The notes below the pieces were generated by a model, which worked only from the letters and a program-made list of their open reading frames with translations, ran no database searches and was not told where the DNA came from. The translations under genes were made by a program, and so were the position numbers. Below, in pieces: positions 51,343 through 59,080 of a stretch of 61,500 nucleotides of DNA. Source of the stretch: Streptomyces sporangiiformans (GTDB lineage: Bacteria; Actinomycetota; Actinomycetes; Streptomycetales; Streptomycetaceae); contig NZ_VCHX02000117.1 in assembly GCF_005768555.2 (NCBI RefSeq), positions 60,126-121,625 of the forward strand, in the 5' to 3' direction. Each line of letters starts with the position of its first letter. Position 1 is the first letter of the stretch.

Positions 51343-52313
51343 ACGGGGATACGCAGGGCCTCGAAAGCCGAACGCACCCGCGCCTTGAGGGCGTTGACGG
51401 CGTTTCGCTGAGAGCGGTAGGCGGTCACCGCTTCGGCGATGGTGCGGTGCCGGAAGCGGACGGCCTGGCCCGGTCCGGCCTGCCCCAGTGCGGAGAGACC
51501 TGTCGCTGTGACGACCGCGAGGACCGGATAGCCGGCGGTGACACCACGGCCGCGGTGCAGGACCAGGAGTTCGTCTCCCGCGGGCACCTCGACGGCCCCG
51601 ACGGGGACGCCGCGCGAGAGCACCTCGCCGGTCGCGACCCGCCGCGGTACGTCGCCGCGCAGGCGAAGCCCGATGTGGTTGCTCTGCGGGCTCACGGTGT
51701 ACGGCGACCGGAAGAGCCGTTCGGCCGTGTCACCGAACTCCGTGCGGTCGGGGCCGTCCGTGACGTCGATCGTCCACGCGGCGTGGAAGCGCCGCACGGG
51801 GGCATGCAGCCGGAACAGCGGGATACGGAAGTGCGGATGGTCGATGGGCGGGCAGTGGGTGCGCAGGCCCACTTCGTCGCCGTCGCGCAGCGCGCGCCCG
51901 AAGCCGAGGATCGTGTCCGGGGCACAACTGCCTTGCAGCCAGGGGGCGTCCACCGAGCCGAGCACGGCCAGGTAGACCCTGATGCCGACCCTGATGCCGG
52001 TGATACGGATCGTCTGGCCGGAGCGTACGGAGACGGGTTCCCACTGGGGGCGTGCGACGCCGTCGACGGTCAGGTCCGCCGGCGCGCCGGTCACGGCCAT
52101 GAGCACGTCGGTCGAGGGAGTGCAGCTGAAGTCCAGGGCGGTGATCTCTATCAACGGCGCGCCCTCGTCGTTGCCGCACAGCACGTTGGCGACACGGGCC
52201 GAGTGCTGGTCGAGCGCGCCGTTGACGGGCAGACCGTAGCGCGAGCGTCCGAACCGTCCGAGATCCTGCACCGTCGCGAGACCGGCGCGGTGGACGGTCA
52301 GTGTGTCAGCCAT
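51327..52313 (-). CDS. pxpC: 5-oxoprolinase subunit C (PxpC/KipA-like)
   Basis: A 328-residue biotin-carboxyltransferase-like subunit of ATP-dependent 5-oxoprolinase PxpABC. LTVHRAGLATVQDLGRFGRSRYGLPVNGALDQHSARVANVL at the N-terminus is the family signature (order of motifs), followed by LIEITALDFS and SPQSNHIGLRL near 210. Its ATG overlaps the pxpB stop by 8 bp. The C-terminal tail is encoded in the 21-bp repeats. With PxpA and PxpB it opens 5-oxoproline or a similar lactam. Confidence 0.93.
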   Translation of the reverse strand: MADTLTVHRAGLATVQDLGRFGRSRYGLPVNGALDQHSARVANVLCGNDEGAPLIEITALDFSCTPSTDVLMAVTGAPADLTVDGVARPQWEPVSVRSGQTIRITGIRVGIRVYLAVLGSVDAPWLQGSCAPDTILGFGRALRDGDEVGLRTHCPPIDHPHFRIPLFRLHAPVRRFHAAWTIDVTDGPDRTEFGDTAERLFRSPYTVSPQSNHIGLRLRGDVPRRVATGEVLSRGVPVGAVEVPAGDELLVLHRGRGVTAGYPVLAVVTATGLSALGQAGPGQAVRFRHRTIAEAVTAYRSQRNAVNALKARVRSAFEALRIPVPLSP

Positions 52314-53046
52314 GGGACACCGCCAGGGACAGGCCGGCGTGGTCGTCCCACTGGTCGGGGGTGATCGGCTGAAATCGGAACGTGTCGCCGGGCCGGTACG
52401 GAGTCATCGGGTCGGCGGCGAAGTCGAGTACGCGCAACGGGGTACGGCCCAGGAGCGGCCAGCCACCAGGTGACGGCATCGGGCAGATGACGGCCTGCCG
52501 TCCGGCCACCGCGATCGACCCTGGCAGGACCCGCGTACGCGGCGAGGCCAGCCTGGGGACGGGTCCGGGGAACGCCGGGCCGTCCATCATCGGGGCGCCG
52601 GCGGGTGCCCCGAGGCAGCGGACCGTCAGGTCGGAACCGGAGTGGAGCTCCACGACCTCCTGCTCGGTGATCCCCAACTGCTCGGCCACGACGGGGAGAT
52701 CGGGGCCGTGTTCGCCCCCGTACACCACCGGGACCACGAAGTGCCGTGCCGTGGCCGTGTGGAGCGGGCCCTTGCCGAGCCGGTCGGCCTCGTGCCGCAG
52801 CACGCGCCGTACCGTGTGCTGATCGGTGCCGGCGCAGTCGAACTCGACGAGCAGCGCATCGTACGTGGGCACGATCCCGTGCACCCCGTCGAGCCGGACC
52901 GAGTCGATCGCGTCGGCCAGGGTGTGCACGAGTCGCCAGTTGTGCTCCGCGTCGCTGCCCATGGCCCTGGCCATGACGGCCGAGTCACCGCAGTCCACGA
53001 TCACGACGCCGCTGTCCGTTTCAGGCATCCCGCCGGTTTCAGGCAT
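52306..53046 (-). CDS. pxpB: 5-oxoprolinase subunit B (PxpB/KipI-like)
   Basis: A 246-residue subunit of PxpABC. VDCGDSAVMARAMG near residue 15, GIVPTYDALLVEFD near 55, YGGEHGPDLPVVAEQLGITEQEVVELHSG near 105 and GRQAVICPMPSPGGWPLLGRTP near 190 define the KipI fold. ATG 53046 lies inside the pxpA stop region (8-bp overlap). An internal 12-base duplication (GATGCCTGAAAC) puts a second in-frame ATG at 53028, so either could start translation. Confidence 0.93.
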   Translation of the reverse strand: MPETGGMPETDSGVVIVDCGDSAVMARAMGSDAEHNWRLVHTLADAIDSVRLDGVHGIVPTYDALLVEFDCAGTDQHTVRRVLRHEADRLGKGPLHTATARHFVVPVVYGGEHGPDLPVVAEQLGITEQEVVELHSGSDLTVRCLGAPAGAPMMDGPAFPGPVPRLASPRTRVLPGSIAVAGRQAVICPMPSPGGWPLLGRTPLRVLDFAADPMTPYRPGDTFRFQPITPDQWDDHAGLSLAVSHG

Positions 53047-53821
53047 CACGGCCGTCCAGGACGTCCGTGAGCGACGTGATCTTGATGCCTGCGGCGAGCA
53101 GTTCCTCGCGCACGCGGTGCGCGAGCGCGACGGACCCCGGTGTATCACCGTGCACCAGCACCGTGTCGCACCGTACGGGGATGTCGTGGCCGCCGACGCC
53201 GCGTACGACCCCTTCGGTCACCATGCGGACGGTCCGTTCGGCGATCTCCCCCGGGTCGTGGATGACGGCACCGGGCTCACTCCTCGGCACCAGCGTGCCG
53301 TCGTCCCGATAGGCCCGGTCGGCGATCCCGACGATGCCGACGCGAAGGCCGCGCGCGTGTGCGGCATCGGCAAGCTCTCCGTCCTGCGCCAGCACGATCA
53401 GCGACCGGTCGACGGAGGCGACGGCGTCGGCCACCGCGGCCGCGTAGTCCTGACGGACCGCGACCAGGTTGCCGAGCCGGCCGTGCGGGGCCACATGCTG
53501 CACGCGGGTGCCGTGCGCGGCCGCGAACGCCTGCAGCGCACCGATCTGGTAGAGCATGTCGGTGCGGACCTCGTCCGGTGACAGATCCATCGCGCGGCGA
53601 CCGAATCCGACGAGATCGGGAAAGCTGGGGTGCGCGCCCACGGCGACGCCTTGCCGCACGCAACTGCGGACCGTGTTGTCCATGATCCGCGGGTCACCCG
53701 CGTGAAATCCACAAGCGATGTTGGCCGAGGTGAGCACATCGAGCAGCGCCTCGTCATCGCCCATGGTGTAGGAGCCGAAACCCTCGCCGAGGTCGGCCAC
53801 GAGATCGACCGTATGGGGCAT
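53039..53821 (-). CDS. pxpA: 5-oxoprolinase subunit A (PxpA, LamB/YcsF)
   Basis: A 260-residue subunit of PxpABC. The LamB/YcsF signature is complete: DLVADLGEGFGSYTMGDDEALL, TSANIACGFHAGDPRIMD near residue 33, VGAHPSFPDLVGFGRRAMDL near 62, QIGALQAFA, and VKPHG-like HVAPHGRLGN near 110. First gene of the operon. The 306-bp gap upstream separates it from the divergent LysR gene. Confidence 0.94.
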   Translation of the reverse strand: MPHTVDLVADLGEGFGSYTMGDDEALLDVLTSANIACGFHAGDPRIMDNTVRSCVRQGVAVGAHPSFPDLVGFGRRAMDLSPDEVRTDMLYQIGALQAFAAAHGTRVQHVAPHGRLGNLVAVRQDYAAAVADAVASVDRSLIVLAQDGELADAAHARGLRVGIVGIADRAYRDDGTLVPRSEPGAVIHDPGEIAERTVRMVTEGVVRGVGGHDIPVRCDTVLVHGDTPGSVALAHRVREELLAAGIKITSLTDVLDGRDA

Positions 53822-54127
53822 GAATTCCTCCAGAAAAGGAAGAGCACGAAATCGCCGCTTCTTCTCTTTCGGCGCTTTCCACCGGACCCGCCCATCACCG
53901 GCGGCGGGAAATCAACAGGCCATCAGATTCCCGCGGCAAACCTGAGCCTGCCGTCGAACAGCCGGAATCTTTGCGTTGCGGTGAACGTAATACCAACGCG
54001 ACGTGGCGGCAAATAGGCGTTCTGCGTGACGTAATCACCGCTGGATATGACGTGGGACACACGGGCCAGGGCTCGGCACGCGGTGCGGCACCTACCATGA
54101 GGCTCCGCCCACGCTGGAAGGCCGCGC
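53822..54127. promoter_or_regulatory. Divergent pxpA/lysR promoter region
   Basis: A 306-bp, relatively A/T-rich stretch without a gene. GTGACGTAATCAC at 54026-54038 is an inverted repeat GTGA-N5-TCAC, about 90 bp before the LysR start, a plausible LysR site. No clear -35/-10 pair was chosen. Confidence 0.45.
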
Positions 54128-55054
54128 ATGGACACCAGGCGTCTCTACTCGTTCGTGAAGATCGTGGATGCCGGGAGCATCACGCGCGCGGCCGACATCC
54201 TGCACATCGCCCAGCCCGCGCTGAGCCAGCAACTCTCGGCGCTGGAAGCCCAGTTCAAACAGCAGCTACTGATCCGCAGCAAGCGAGGGGTCGCCCCGAC
54301 CGAAGCCGGCCGCGCGCTGTACCGGCACGCGCAGCTCATCCTGCGCCAGGTCGAGCTCGCCCACGCGGCGGTCGACGTCTCCGGCCGCGCGCCGGCCGGC
54401 AGCGTCTCCGTGGGCCTGGCTCCGTACAGCATGGGCGCGGCACTCGCACTACCGCTGCTCACGAGCGTGCGTGAGCGCTACCCCGACATCCTGCTGCACA
54501 TCAACGAGAACTTCGGCGGCGTCATCAGCGAAGCGATCATGACGGGGCGTATGGACATGGCGTTCATCTACGGGGCCGGGCCCCTGCGGGGCGTGCAGTT
54601 CGAGCCGCTGCGCACCGAGGACCTGTTCCTGATCGCCGCGCCCGGCGGAGCCGCGCCGCCCGGGGAAGGCGATGTCCGCCTCCAGGAGCTGGCCGACGTG
54701 GGCCTGCTGCTGCCCAGCCGTATTCACACCATCCGGCAGGTGGTCGACGGCGCGTTCCAGCAGGCGTCGCTGAAGCCGCGGGTGGTCGGCGAGATCGAGT
54801 CGGTTCTGACCCTGGTCAGCGCTGTCGGCGCCGACCTCGGGGCGACGGTGCTGCCCTGGTCGGCGGCGCGCCCCATCCTCGACGTGCAGAATTTGGTGGT
54901 GCGCCGGATCGTCGACCCGACCATCCAGGTCAAGCTGTCGCTCTGCACCTCCGACAGCCAGCCCCTGTCGGAGCCCGCCCTCGCCGTGCACGACTTGTTC
55001 CATGAACTCATCACGGACTTCCGCGAGTCCGGCGCGGAAGATACTGATTCCTGA
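54128..55054 (+). CDS. LysR-family transcriptional regulator
   Basis: A 308-residue LysR regulator. Winged helix-turn-helix at 1-60 (FVKIVDAGSITRAADILHIAQPALSQQLSALEAQF pattern), then a two-lobed effector domain with GLAPYSMGAALALPLL near residue 98 and MDMAFIYGAGPLRGVQFEPL near 140. Closest in style to the Nac/CynR group. Divergent from pxpA, so it likely activates the pxp operon in response to its substrate. Confidence 0.93.
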   Translation: MDTRRLYSFVKIVDAGSITRAADILHIAQPALSQQLSALEAQFKQQLLIRSKRGVAPTEAGRALYRHAQLILRQVELAHAAVDVSGRAPAGSVSVGLAPYSMGAALALPLLTSVRERYPDILLHINENFGGVISEAIMTGRMDMAFIYGAGPLRGVQFEPLRTEDLFLIAAPGGAAPPGEGDVRLQELADVGLLLPSRIHTIRQVVDGAFQQASLKPRVVGEIESVLTLVSAVGADLGATVLPWSAARPILDVQNLVVRRIVDPTIQVKLSLCTSDSQPLSEPALAVHDLFHELITDFRESGAEDTDS

Positions 55055-55187
55055 TGCCGTCACGCAGAAATTCTCTTTGTCTTCCCACGGCACACCGCCT
55101 GACGTTTTCCACGAATCCGCCGCATTTTCACACGCCGAGCGGCCCCTGAAAAGCGTCGAGTCGGGAGCACACCGGGGAAGGCTTCGC

Positions 55188-55205
55188 CTGAGTACGCGTA
55201 CTCAG
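55188..55205. promoter_or_regulatory. 18-bp perfect palindrome CTGAGTACGCGTACTCAG
   Basis: A perfect inverted repeat, 85 bp upstream of the GNAT-aminotransferase gene. The same TGAGTAC core recurs at 58262-58290. It looks like a strong operator. The remaining 55055-55289 gap holds no gene. Confidence 0.6.
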
Positions 55206-55289
55206 GGTGATGGTGTCGTTGAGCACTGACGCGGCCGGTCCCGCGATCCCCACGATGGAACGGCTCACCCTGCATCGGAAGAGGTACTG

Positions 55290-57068
55290 ATGGGCCGTTA
55301 CCTGCAGCTGCGCGCTGCCACTCCGGAGGATCTCGAATGGGTCCACGAACTGCGTCACCGGGTGTACGCAGAGGAGTTGGGCCAGCATGTGCCGGATCCG
55401 GCCGGGCGGCTTCGCGACGGGCTGGACGGCGACAACGTCTACCTGGTCGCGGCGCGAGGTGCGGACCGAATCGGCTTTGTCAGCCTGACTCCGCCCTGGT
55501 TGGGGCGGTACGGGCTGGACAAGTACCTGACCCGGGACGAACTGCCCCTGCTGACCGAGGACGATCTGTTCGAGGTGCGCATCCTCACCGTTGAGCCGCG
55601 CCGGCGGGCCGGCGCGGCGGCACCACTGCTGATGTACGCGGCGCTTCGCTGGATCGCCGCCCGGGGCGGCCGCCGCGTGGTGGCGATGGGGCGCACCGAG
55701 CTGCTCGACATGTACCTGGCCGTCGGCCTGCGCCCGGTCGGCCGTACCGTCCACAGCGGTGCGTTGACGTTCGAGGTGCTGACCGGCACCGTGACCGAGC
55801 TGACGAACGTCGCGATGGACCGTTACCGCGGCACGTTGGAGTGGCTGCGGTCCCAAGTGGACTGGCGGCTGGACGTGGCGTTCGCACCCCGCCCGGACGG
55901 CTGCGAACACGGCGGCGCCTCGTTCACCGCCATCGGCACGGACTTCCGTAGCCTGCACCGGCGCCATCAAGTGGTCGCGGCCGATGTGCTGGACGCCTGG
56001 TTCCCGCCGGCCCCCGGGGTGCGGGCGGCGCTCGCGGAAGATCCGGCCTGGGCCGCCCGCACCTCGCCGCCGACCGACGCCGAGGGCCTGCTGGCGGAAA
56101 TCGCCACGGCCCGGGCGCTGCCGGCGGAGACGCTCGCGGTCGGCGCCGGTTCATCCGACTTGATTTTCAGGGCATTCGGCCAGTGGCTGACCCCGGAGAG
56201 CCGAGTGCTTCTGACGGACCCGGGCTACGGCGAGTACGCCCACGTCACCGAGCGGGTGATCGGATGCCGGGTGGACCGGTTCCGGCTGCGCCGCGCAGAC
56301 GGCTGGCGGATCGACCCGGCCCGGCTGTCCGCCGCCGTCGAGTCCGGCCGCTACGACCTCGTGGTGGTGGTCAACCCGAACAACCCGACCGGACGCCACG
56401 CACCGGCCGCGGAGCTGCGCTCGGTGATCGCCGCCGCGCCGGCCCGAACCCGCTGGTGGATCGACGAGGCGTACCTGGGCTATGTCGGTCTGACCGAGTC
56501 GCTCGCCGGTCTTGCCACGACGGACCCGCGGGTGGTCGTGTGCAGCTCGTTGTCCAAGATGTACGCGCTGTCCGGCATGCGGGCCGCGTACCTGGTGGCC
56601 GAGCCGGGCACCGCGGCGCGGCTGCGCCGATGGACCCCGCCCTGGCCGGTCAGCCTCCCGGCGCAACTGGCCGCGGTGGCAGCCCTGCGCGACCCGGCGT
56701 ACTACAGCGACCGCTGGGTTCGCACCCACGCGCTGCGCCGGCAGCTGGCCGCCGACCTGGCCGGGCTGGACGAGGCCGTGGTGGTCGAGGAGGCCGTGGC
56801 CAACTTCCTCACCGTGACCCTGCCGTCCGGCGGGCCGAGTGCCGCACAACTGGTGCACGAGTGCCGCCGCCGCGACGTGTACCTGCGCGATCTGTCGCCG
56901 CTGTCGTGGGAGTACGAGGGGCGCGCCGTGCGCATCGCGGTCAAGGACACCGCCGAGAACACGCGCATCGTTGCCGCGTGTCGGGCCGCCCTGGACGTAC
57001 TGCGGCCGGGATCGGACTCGCTCCTTTCGATGCCTCCGGGCGTTCCCGTCGCCGGATCCGCCCGGTGA
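55290..57068 (+). CDS. GNAT acyltransferase-class I/II aminotransferase fusion
   Basis: A 592-residue bifunctional protein. The first 170 residues are a GNAT-type domain of the autoinducer-synthase/N-acyl amino acid synthase style (LRHRVYAEELGQ, LFEVRILTVEPRRRAGAAAPLL with the acyl-CoA loop). Residues about 230-580 form a histidinol-phosphate-aminotransferase-like PLP domain: VGAGSSDLIFRAFGQWL, VVVVNPNNPTGRH, WIDEAYLGYVG, and PLP-Lys423 in SSLSKMYALSGMR. Together it could transaminate a keto compound and acylate the amino group. TGATG overlap couples it to the CdsA-like gene. Confidence 0.85.
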   Translation: MGRYLQLRAATPEDLEWVHELRHRVYAEELGQHVPDPAGRLRDGLDGDNVYLVAARGADRIGFVSLTPPWLGRYGLDKYLTRDELPLLTEDDLFEVRILTVEPRRRAGAAAPLLMYAALRWIAARGGRRVVAMGRTELLDMYLAVGLRPVGRTVHSGALTFEVLTGTVTELTNVAMDRYRGTLEWLRSQVDWRLDVAFAPRPDGCEHGGASFTAIGTDFRSLHRRHQVVAADVLDAWFPPAPGVRAALAEDPAWAARTSPPTDAEGLLAEIATARALPAETLAVGAGSSDLIFRAFGQWLTPESRVLLTDPGYGEYAHVTERVIGCRVDRFRLRRADGWRIDPARLSAAVESGRYDLVVVVNPNNPTGRHAPAAELRSVIAAAPARTRWWIDEAYLGYVGLTESLAGLATTDPRVVVCSSLSKMYALSGMRAAYLVAEPGTAARLRRWTPPWPVSLPAQLAAVAALRDPAYYSDRWVRTHALRRQLAADLAGLDEAVVVEEAVANFLTVTLPSGGPSAAQLVHECRRRDVYLRDLSPLSWEYEGRAVRIAVKDTAENTRIVAACRAALDVLRPGSDSLLSMPPGVPVAGSAR

Positions 57069-57868
57069 TGACGGTGGCCTCTCTGGCGCCCTACCTCGGT
57101 GGGGCGTTGGCGCTGGGCGGAGTCGCGGTGGCAGTGTCCCGGCGCCGCGAGCTGCTGATCCGGTGGTGCGCCTGGGCGGTCGGAGTGCCCCTGGTCACCG
57201 GTGCGTTCTGGTGGGGCCGCCCGGGCGCCGCTGCCCTCGCCGTCGTGGTCGCGGTGATCGCGGTGATGGAGTTCGGCGGGCTGATGCGGCTGGGCCGGCT
57301 GGACCGGGTGGTGCTGGCCGCGGCGGTGGCAGGCGTGGTGCTGGCAGCCTGGCTGGCGCCCGGACAGATACTCCGGGTCGTCGCGATCGGGGCGCTCGCG
57401 GTGGCCGCGGTGCCGCTCCTGGCCGGCGACGCCGACCATGGCCTGCGCCGGCTCGGCGCCGGCCTGCTCGGGCTGGCCTGGCTGAGTGCGCTGGCCGCGC
57501 TGGTGCCGCTCGGAGCGAGCGCGCTCGCGCTGTTCGTGGCGGTATCGATCGCCGACATCGCGGCGTACTTCGCCGGTCAGAGGCTGGGCGGGCCGCGGCT
57601 GTCGCCCCTGTCACCGGCCAAGCGGTGGAGCGGGACCCTGGCCGGGGCCGCGGCCGGCCTCGGCGTGCTCGCCGTGCTGTCCGCGCTGAGCTGGCCGATG
57701 GCGGTCGCTGTGGCGGTCGGCGGCCCGGCCGGCGACCTTCTCGAGTCCATGATCAAAAGAGGTGCGGAGGCGAAGGACGCCGGCAGTTGGCTGCCTGGCT
57801 CCGGCGGCCTGCTGGACCGGATCGACTCGCTGCTCATCGCGTTGGTGGTCCTGCTTGTCCTGGGCTGA
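57068..57868 (+). CDS. CdsA-like phosphatidate cytidylyltransferase
   Basis: A 266-residue membrane protein with about eight helices. The C-terminal CDP-diglyceride synthase signature is present: DIAAYFAGQRLGG, SPLSPAKRWSGTLAG, GGPAGDLLESMIKRGAEAKDAGS then LPGSGGLLDRIDSLL, with the usual Asp and Lys residues. It makes CDP-activated lipids. Chromosomal housekeeping CdsA is expected elsewhere, so this one may serve a special lipid or phosphonate product of the fusion protein upstream. Start overlaps that gene's stop. Confidence 0.88.
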   Translation: MTVASLAPYLGGALALGGVAVAVSRRRELLIRWCAWAVGVPLVTGAFWWGRPGAAALAVVVAVIAVMEFGGLMRLGRLDRVVLAAAVAGVVLAAWLAPGQILRVVAIGALAVAAVPLLAGDADHGLRRLGAGLLGLAWLSALAALVPLGASALALFVAVSIADIAAYFAGQRLGGPRLSPLSPAKRWSGTLAGAAAGLGVLAVLSALSWPMAVAVAVGGPAGDLLESMIKRGAEAKDAGSWLPGSGGLLDRIDSLLIALVVLLVLG

Positions 57869-58228
57869 CAGATCGTCTTCGTCTCGCAACACACCGCGGA
57901 CGCCGGTGCGGTATGGCTGCTGCGCGGCTCGGCGGACGGACTGACCGCGACGGGCGCGCAGTCCTTCGACCAGAACACCACCCATGTCCCCGGTACCCCG
58001 GAGGCCGGCGACCGGTGGGCCGCACAGGTGCGGCTCGCCGACACGAGTGGCGACCGCCGCTGCGAACTGCTGGCCGCCGCGCCGGGCGAGGACACACAGG
58101 ACGGGGTGGTCTGGCAGTTGCCCGCGAGCACGAAGGGACTCGTCGCGGACGGCTCGTGGCTCTACGGTGCGGGATCGCTCGGCGCCCCGGGTGACAACGC
58201 CCGCTTCGGCGAGGCCGTCGACGAGTGA
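57869..58228 (+). pseudogene. 3' fragment of an FG-GAP (integrin-alpha-like) protein
   Basis: Starting directly after the CdsA stop, 119 codons read as the C-terminus of an FG-GAP repeat surface protein: AVWLLRGSADGLTATGAQSF, VRLADTSGDRRCELLAAAPGED, and a terminal LGAPGDNARFGEAVDE. There is no start codon or ribosome site. The N-terminal repeats and signal are absent from the window. It marks a rearrangement junction at the end of the GNAT-AT/CdsA cassette. Confidence 0.75.
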
Positions 58229-58261
58229 TCTGCGCCGCCGGGTGTGACGTCCCCGCGGGAA

Positions 58262-58290
58262 TGAGTACTCAAGTGGCCTGAGTTGAGTAC
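58262..58290. promoter_or_regulatory. TGAGTAC motif pair
   Basis: TGAGTACTCA (58262-58271) is a 10-bp palindrome, with TTGAGTAC at 58283-58290. The core is that of the 55188 palindrome. It lies 104-132 bp before the AMIN-like gene. Confidence 0.5.
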
Positions 58291-58338
58291 CCGGGCGGAT
58301 GCGGCCTCACTGTCCGGACGGGGAAAGTGGAGGTCGCC

Positions 58339-58359
58339 GAGAGGGGCGCCGCCCCTCTC
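58339..58359 (+). other. 5'-leader hairpin of the AMIN-like gene
   Basis: A 9-bp perfect stem GAGAGGGGC/GCCCCTCTC with a 3-base loop lies 35-55 bases upstream of the start codon. It may control translation or stability. No known riboswitch class was recognised. Confidence 0.5.
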
Positions 58360-58393
58360 GTGGACCACTACTCCAACCTCTCGGAGGTATCAC

Positions 58394-58972
58394 ATGCGCA
58401 AGATCGGAACAGCTGCCGTGTTATTCGTCATGGCAGGTGCCGGTCTGGCGAGCACGGCCGGGATCGCCGGCGCCGCGACCGCTCAGGCGGACAAGGCCGT
58501 CCCGGCCGCGGCCTGCTCGGCCTCCTGGACCAGCAGCACCAAGTCGGCGCAGGACAGCACCACCAAGCCGCTGCGGAACATCAGGACGGGCGAGCACACC
58601 TGCTACGACCGCATGGTCTTCGATGTCACCGGCGCGACGGGCAAGATCGGCTACCACGTCGGGTACGTGAAGAAGTTCCACCAGGACGGCAGCGGTGAGG
58701 AGATCAAGGTCGCGGGCGGCGCGATCCTGGAGATCATCGTGAACGCTCCGAGCTACGACGCATCGAACCCGAACGAGCAGACGTACGCCGGTAAGCCCGG
58801 GAAGTCGCTGCCGGGTGTGAACGTGACCGGATACAAGACGTTCCGGGACACCAAGTTCGGTGCGAGCCTCGAGGGGCAGACCCAGGTCGGTCTCGGCGTC
58901 GCCGCCAAGCTGCCGTTCCGGGTCCAGCAGTCCGGCGACAAGCTGATCGTGGACGTGGCCCACACCAAGTAA
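58394..58972 (+). CDS. Secreted AMIN-like domain protein
   Basis: A 192-residue exported protein. Signal peptide MRKIGTAAVLFVMAGAGLAS... ends near AAATAQA (residue about 34). The mature part carries two cysteines (ACSASW, HTCYDR) and a beta-rich AMIN-like fold with RMVFDVTGATGKIGYHVGYV, and VQQSGDKLIVDVAHTK at the end. Such domains bind cell-wall or outer polymers. A GGAGGT site precedes ATG 58394. The last codons lie in a perfect tandem duplication. Confidence 0.85.
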   Translation: MRKIGTAAVLFVMAGAGLASTAGIAGAATAQADKAVPAAACSASWTSSTKSAQDSTTKPLRNIRTGEHTCYDRMVFDVTGATGKIGYHVGYVKKFHQDGSGEEIKVAGGAILEIIVNAPSYDASNPNEQTYAGKPGKSLPGVNVTGYKTFRDTKFGASLEGQTQVGLGVAAKLPFRVQQSGDKLIVDVAHTK

Positions 58973-58993
58973 GACGTGGCCCACACCAAGTAA
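58952..58993 (+). repeat. Perfect 21-bp tandem duplication across the stop codon
   Basis: The 21 bases 58952-58972, coding the last residues DVAHTK and TAA, are repeated exactly at 58973-58993. The second copy is outside the reading frame's end. A recent slippage event is likely. Confidence 0.9.
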
Positions 58994-59006
58994 CTCGTCA
59001 GAGCGC

Positions 59007-59037
59007 GGGCCCCGACGGACTCAACCCGTCGGGGCCC
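59007..59037. terminator. Intrinsic-type terminator hairpin
   Basis: An 11-bp perfect stem GGGCCCCGACG/CGTCGGGGCCC with a 9-base loop follows the AMIN-like gene by 34 bp and sits before the convergent MFS gene. No T-tract is present. Confidence 0.75.
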
Positions 59038-59080
59038 ACGCGTGAGCGTCTGCCACATCGGTCTCCCGCCCGAAACCTCG

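Noticed and set aside
55290..57068. FrbH-type phosphonate nucleotidyltransferase-aminotransferase
   Set aside because: The N-terminal domain is a GNAT fold, not a nucleotidyltransferase, and no phosphonate-forming mutase gene (PepM) is in the window.
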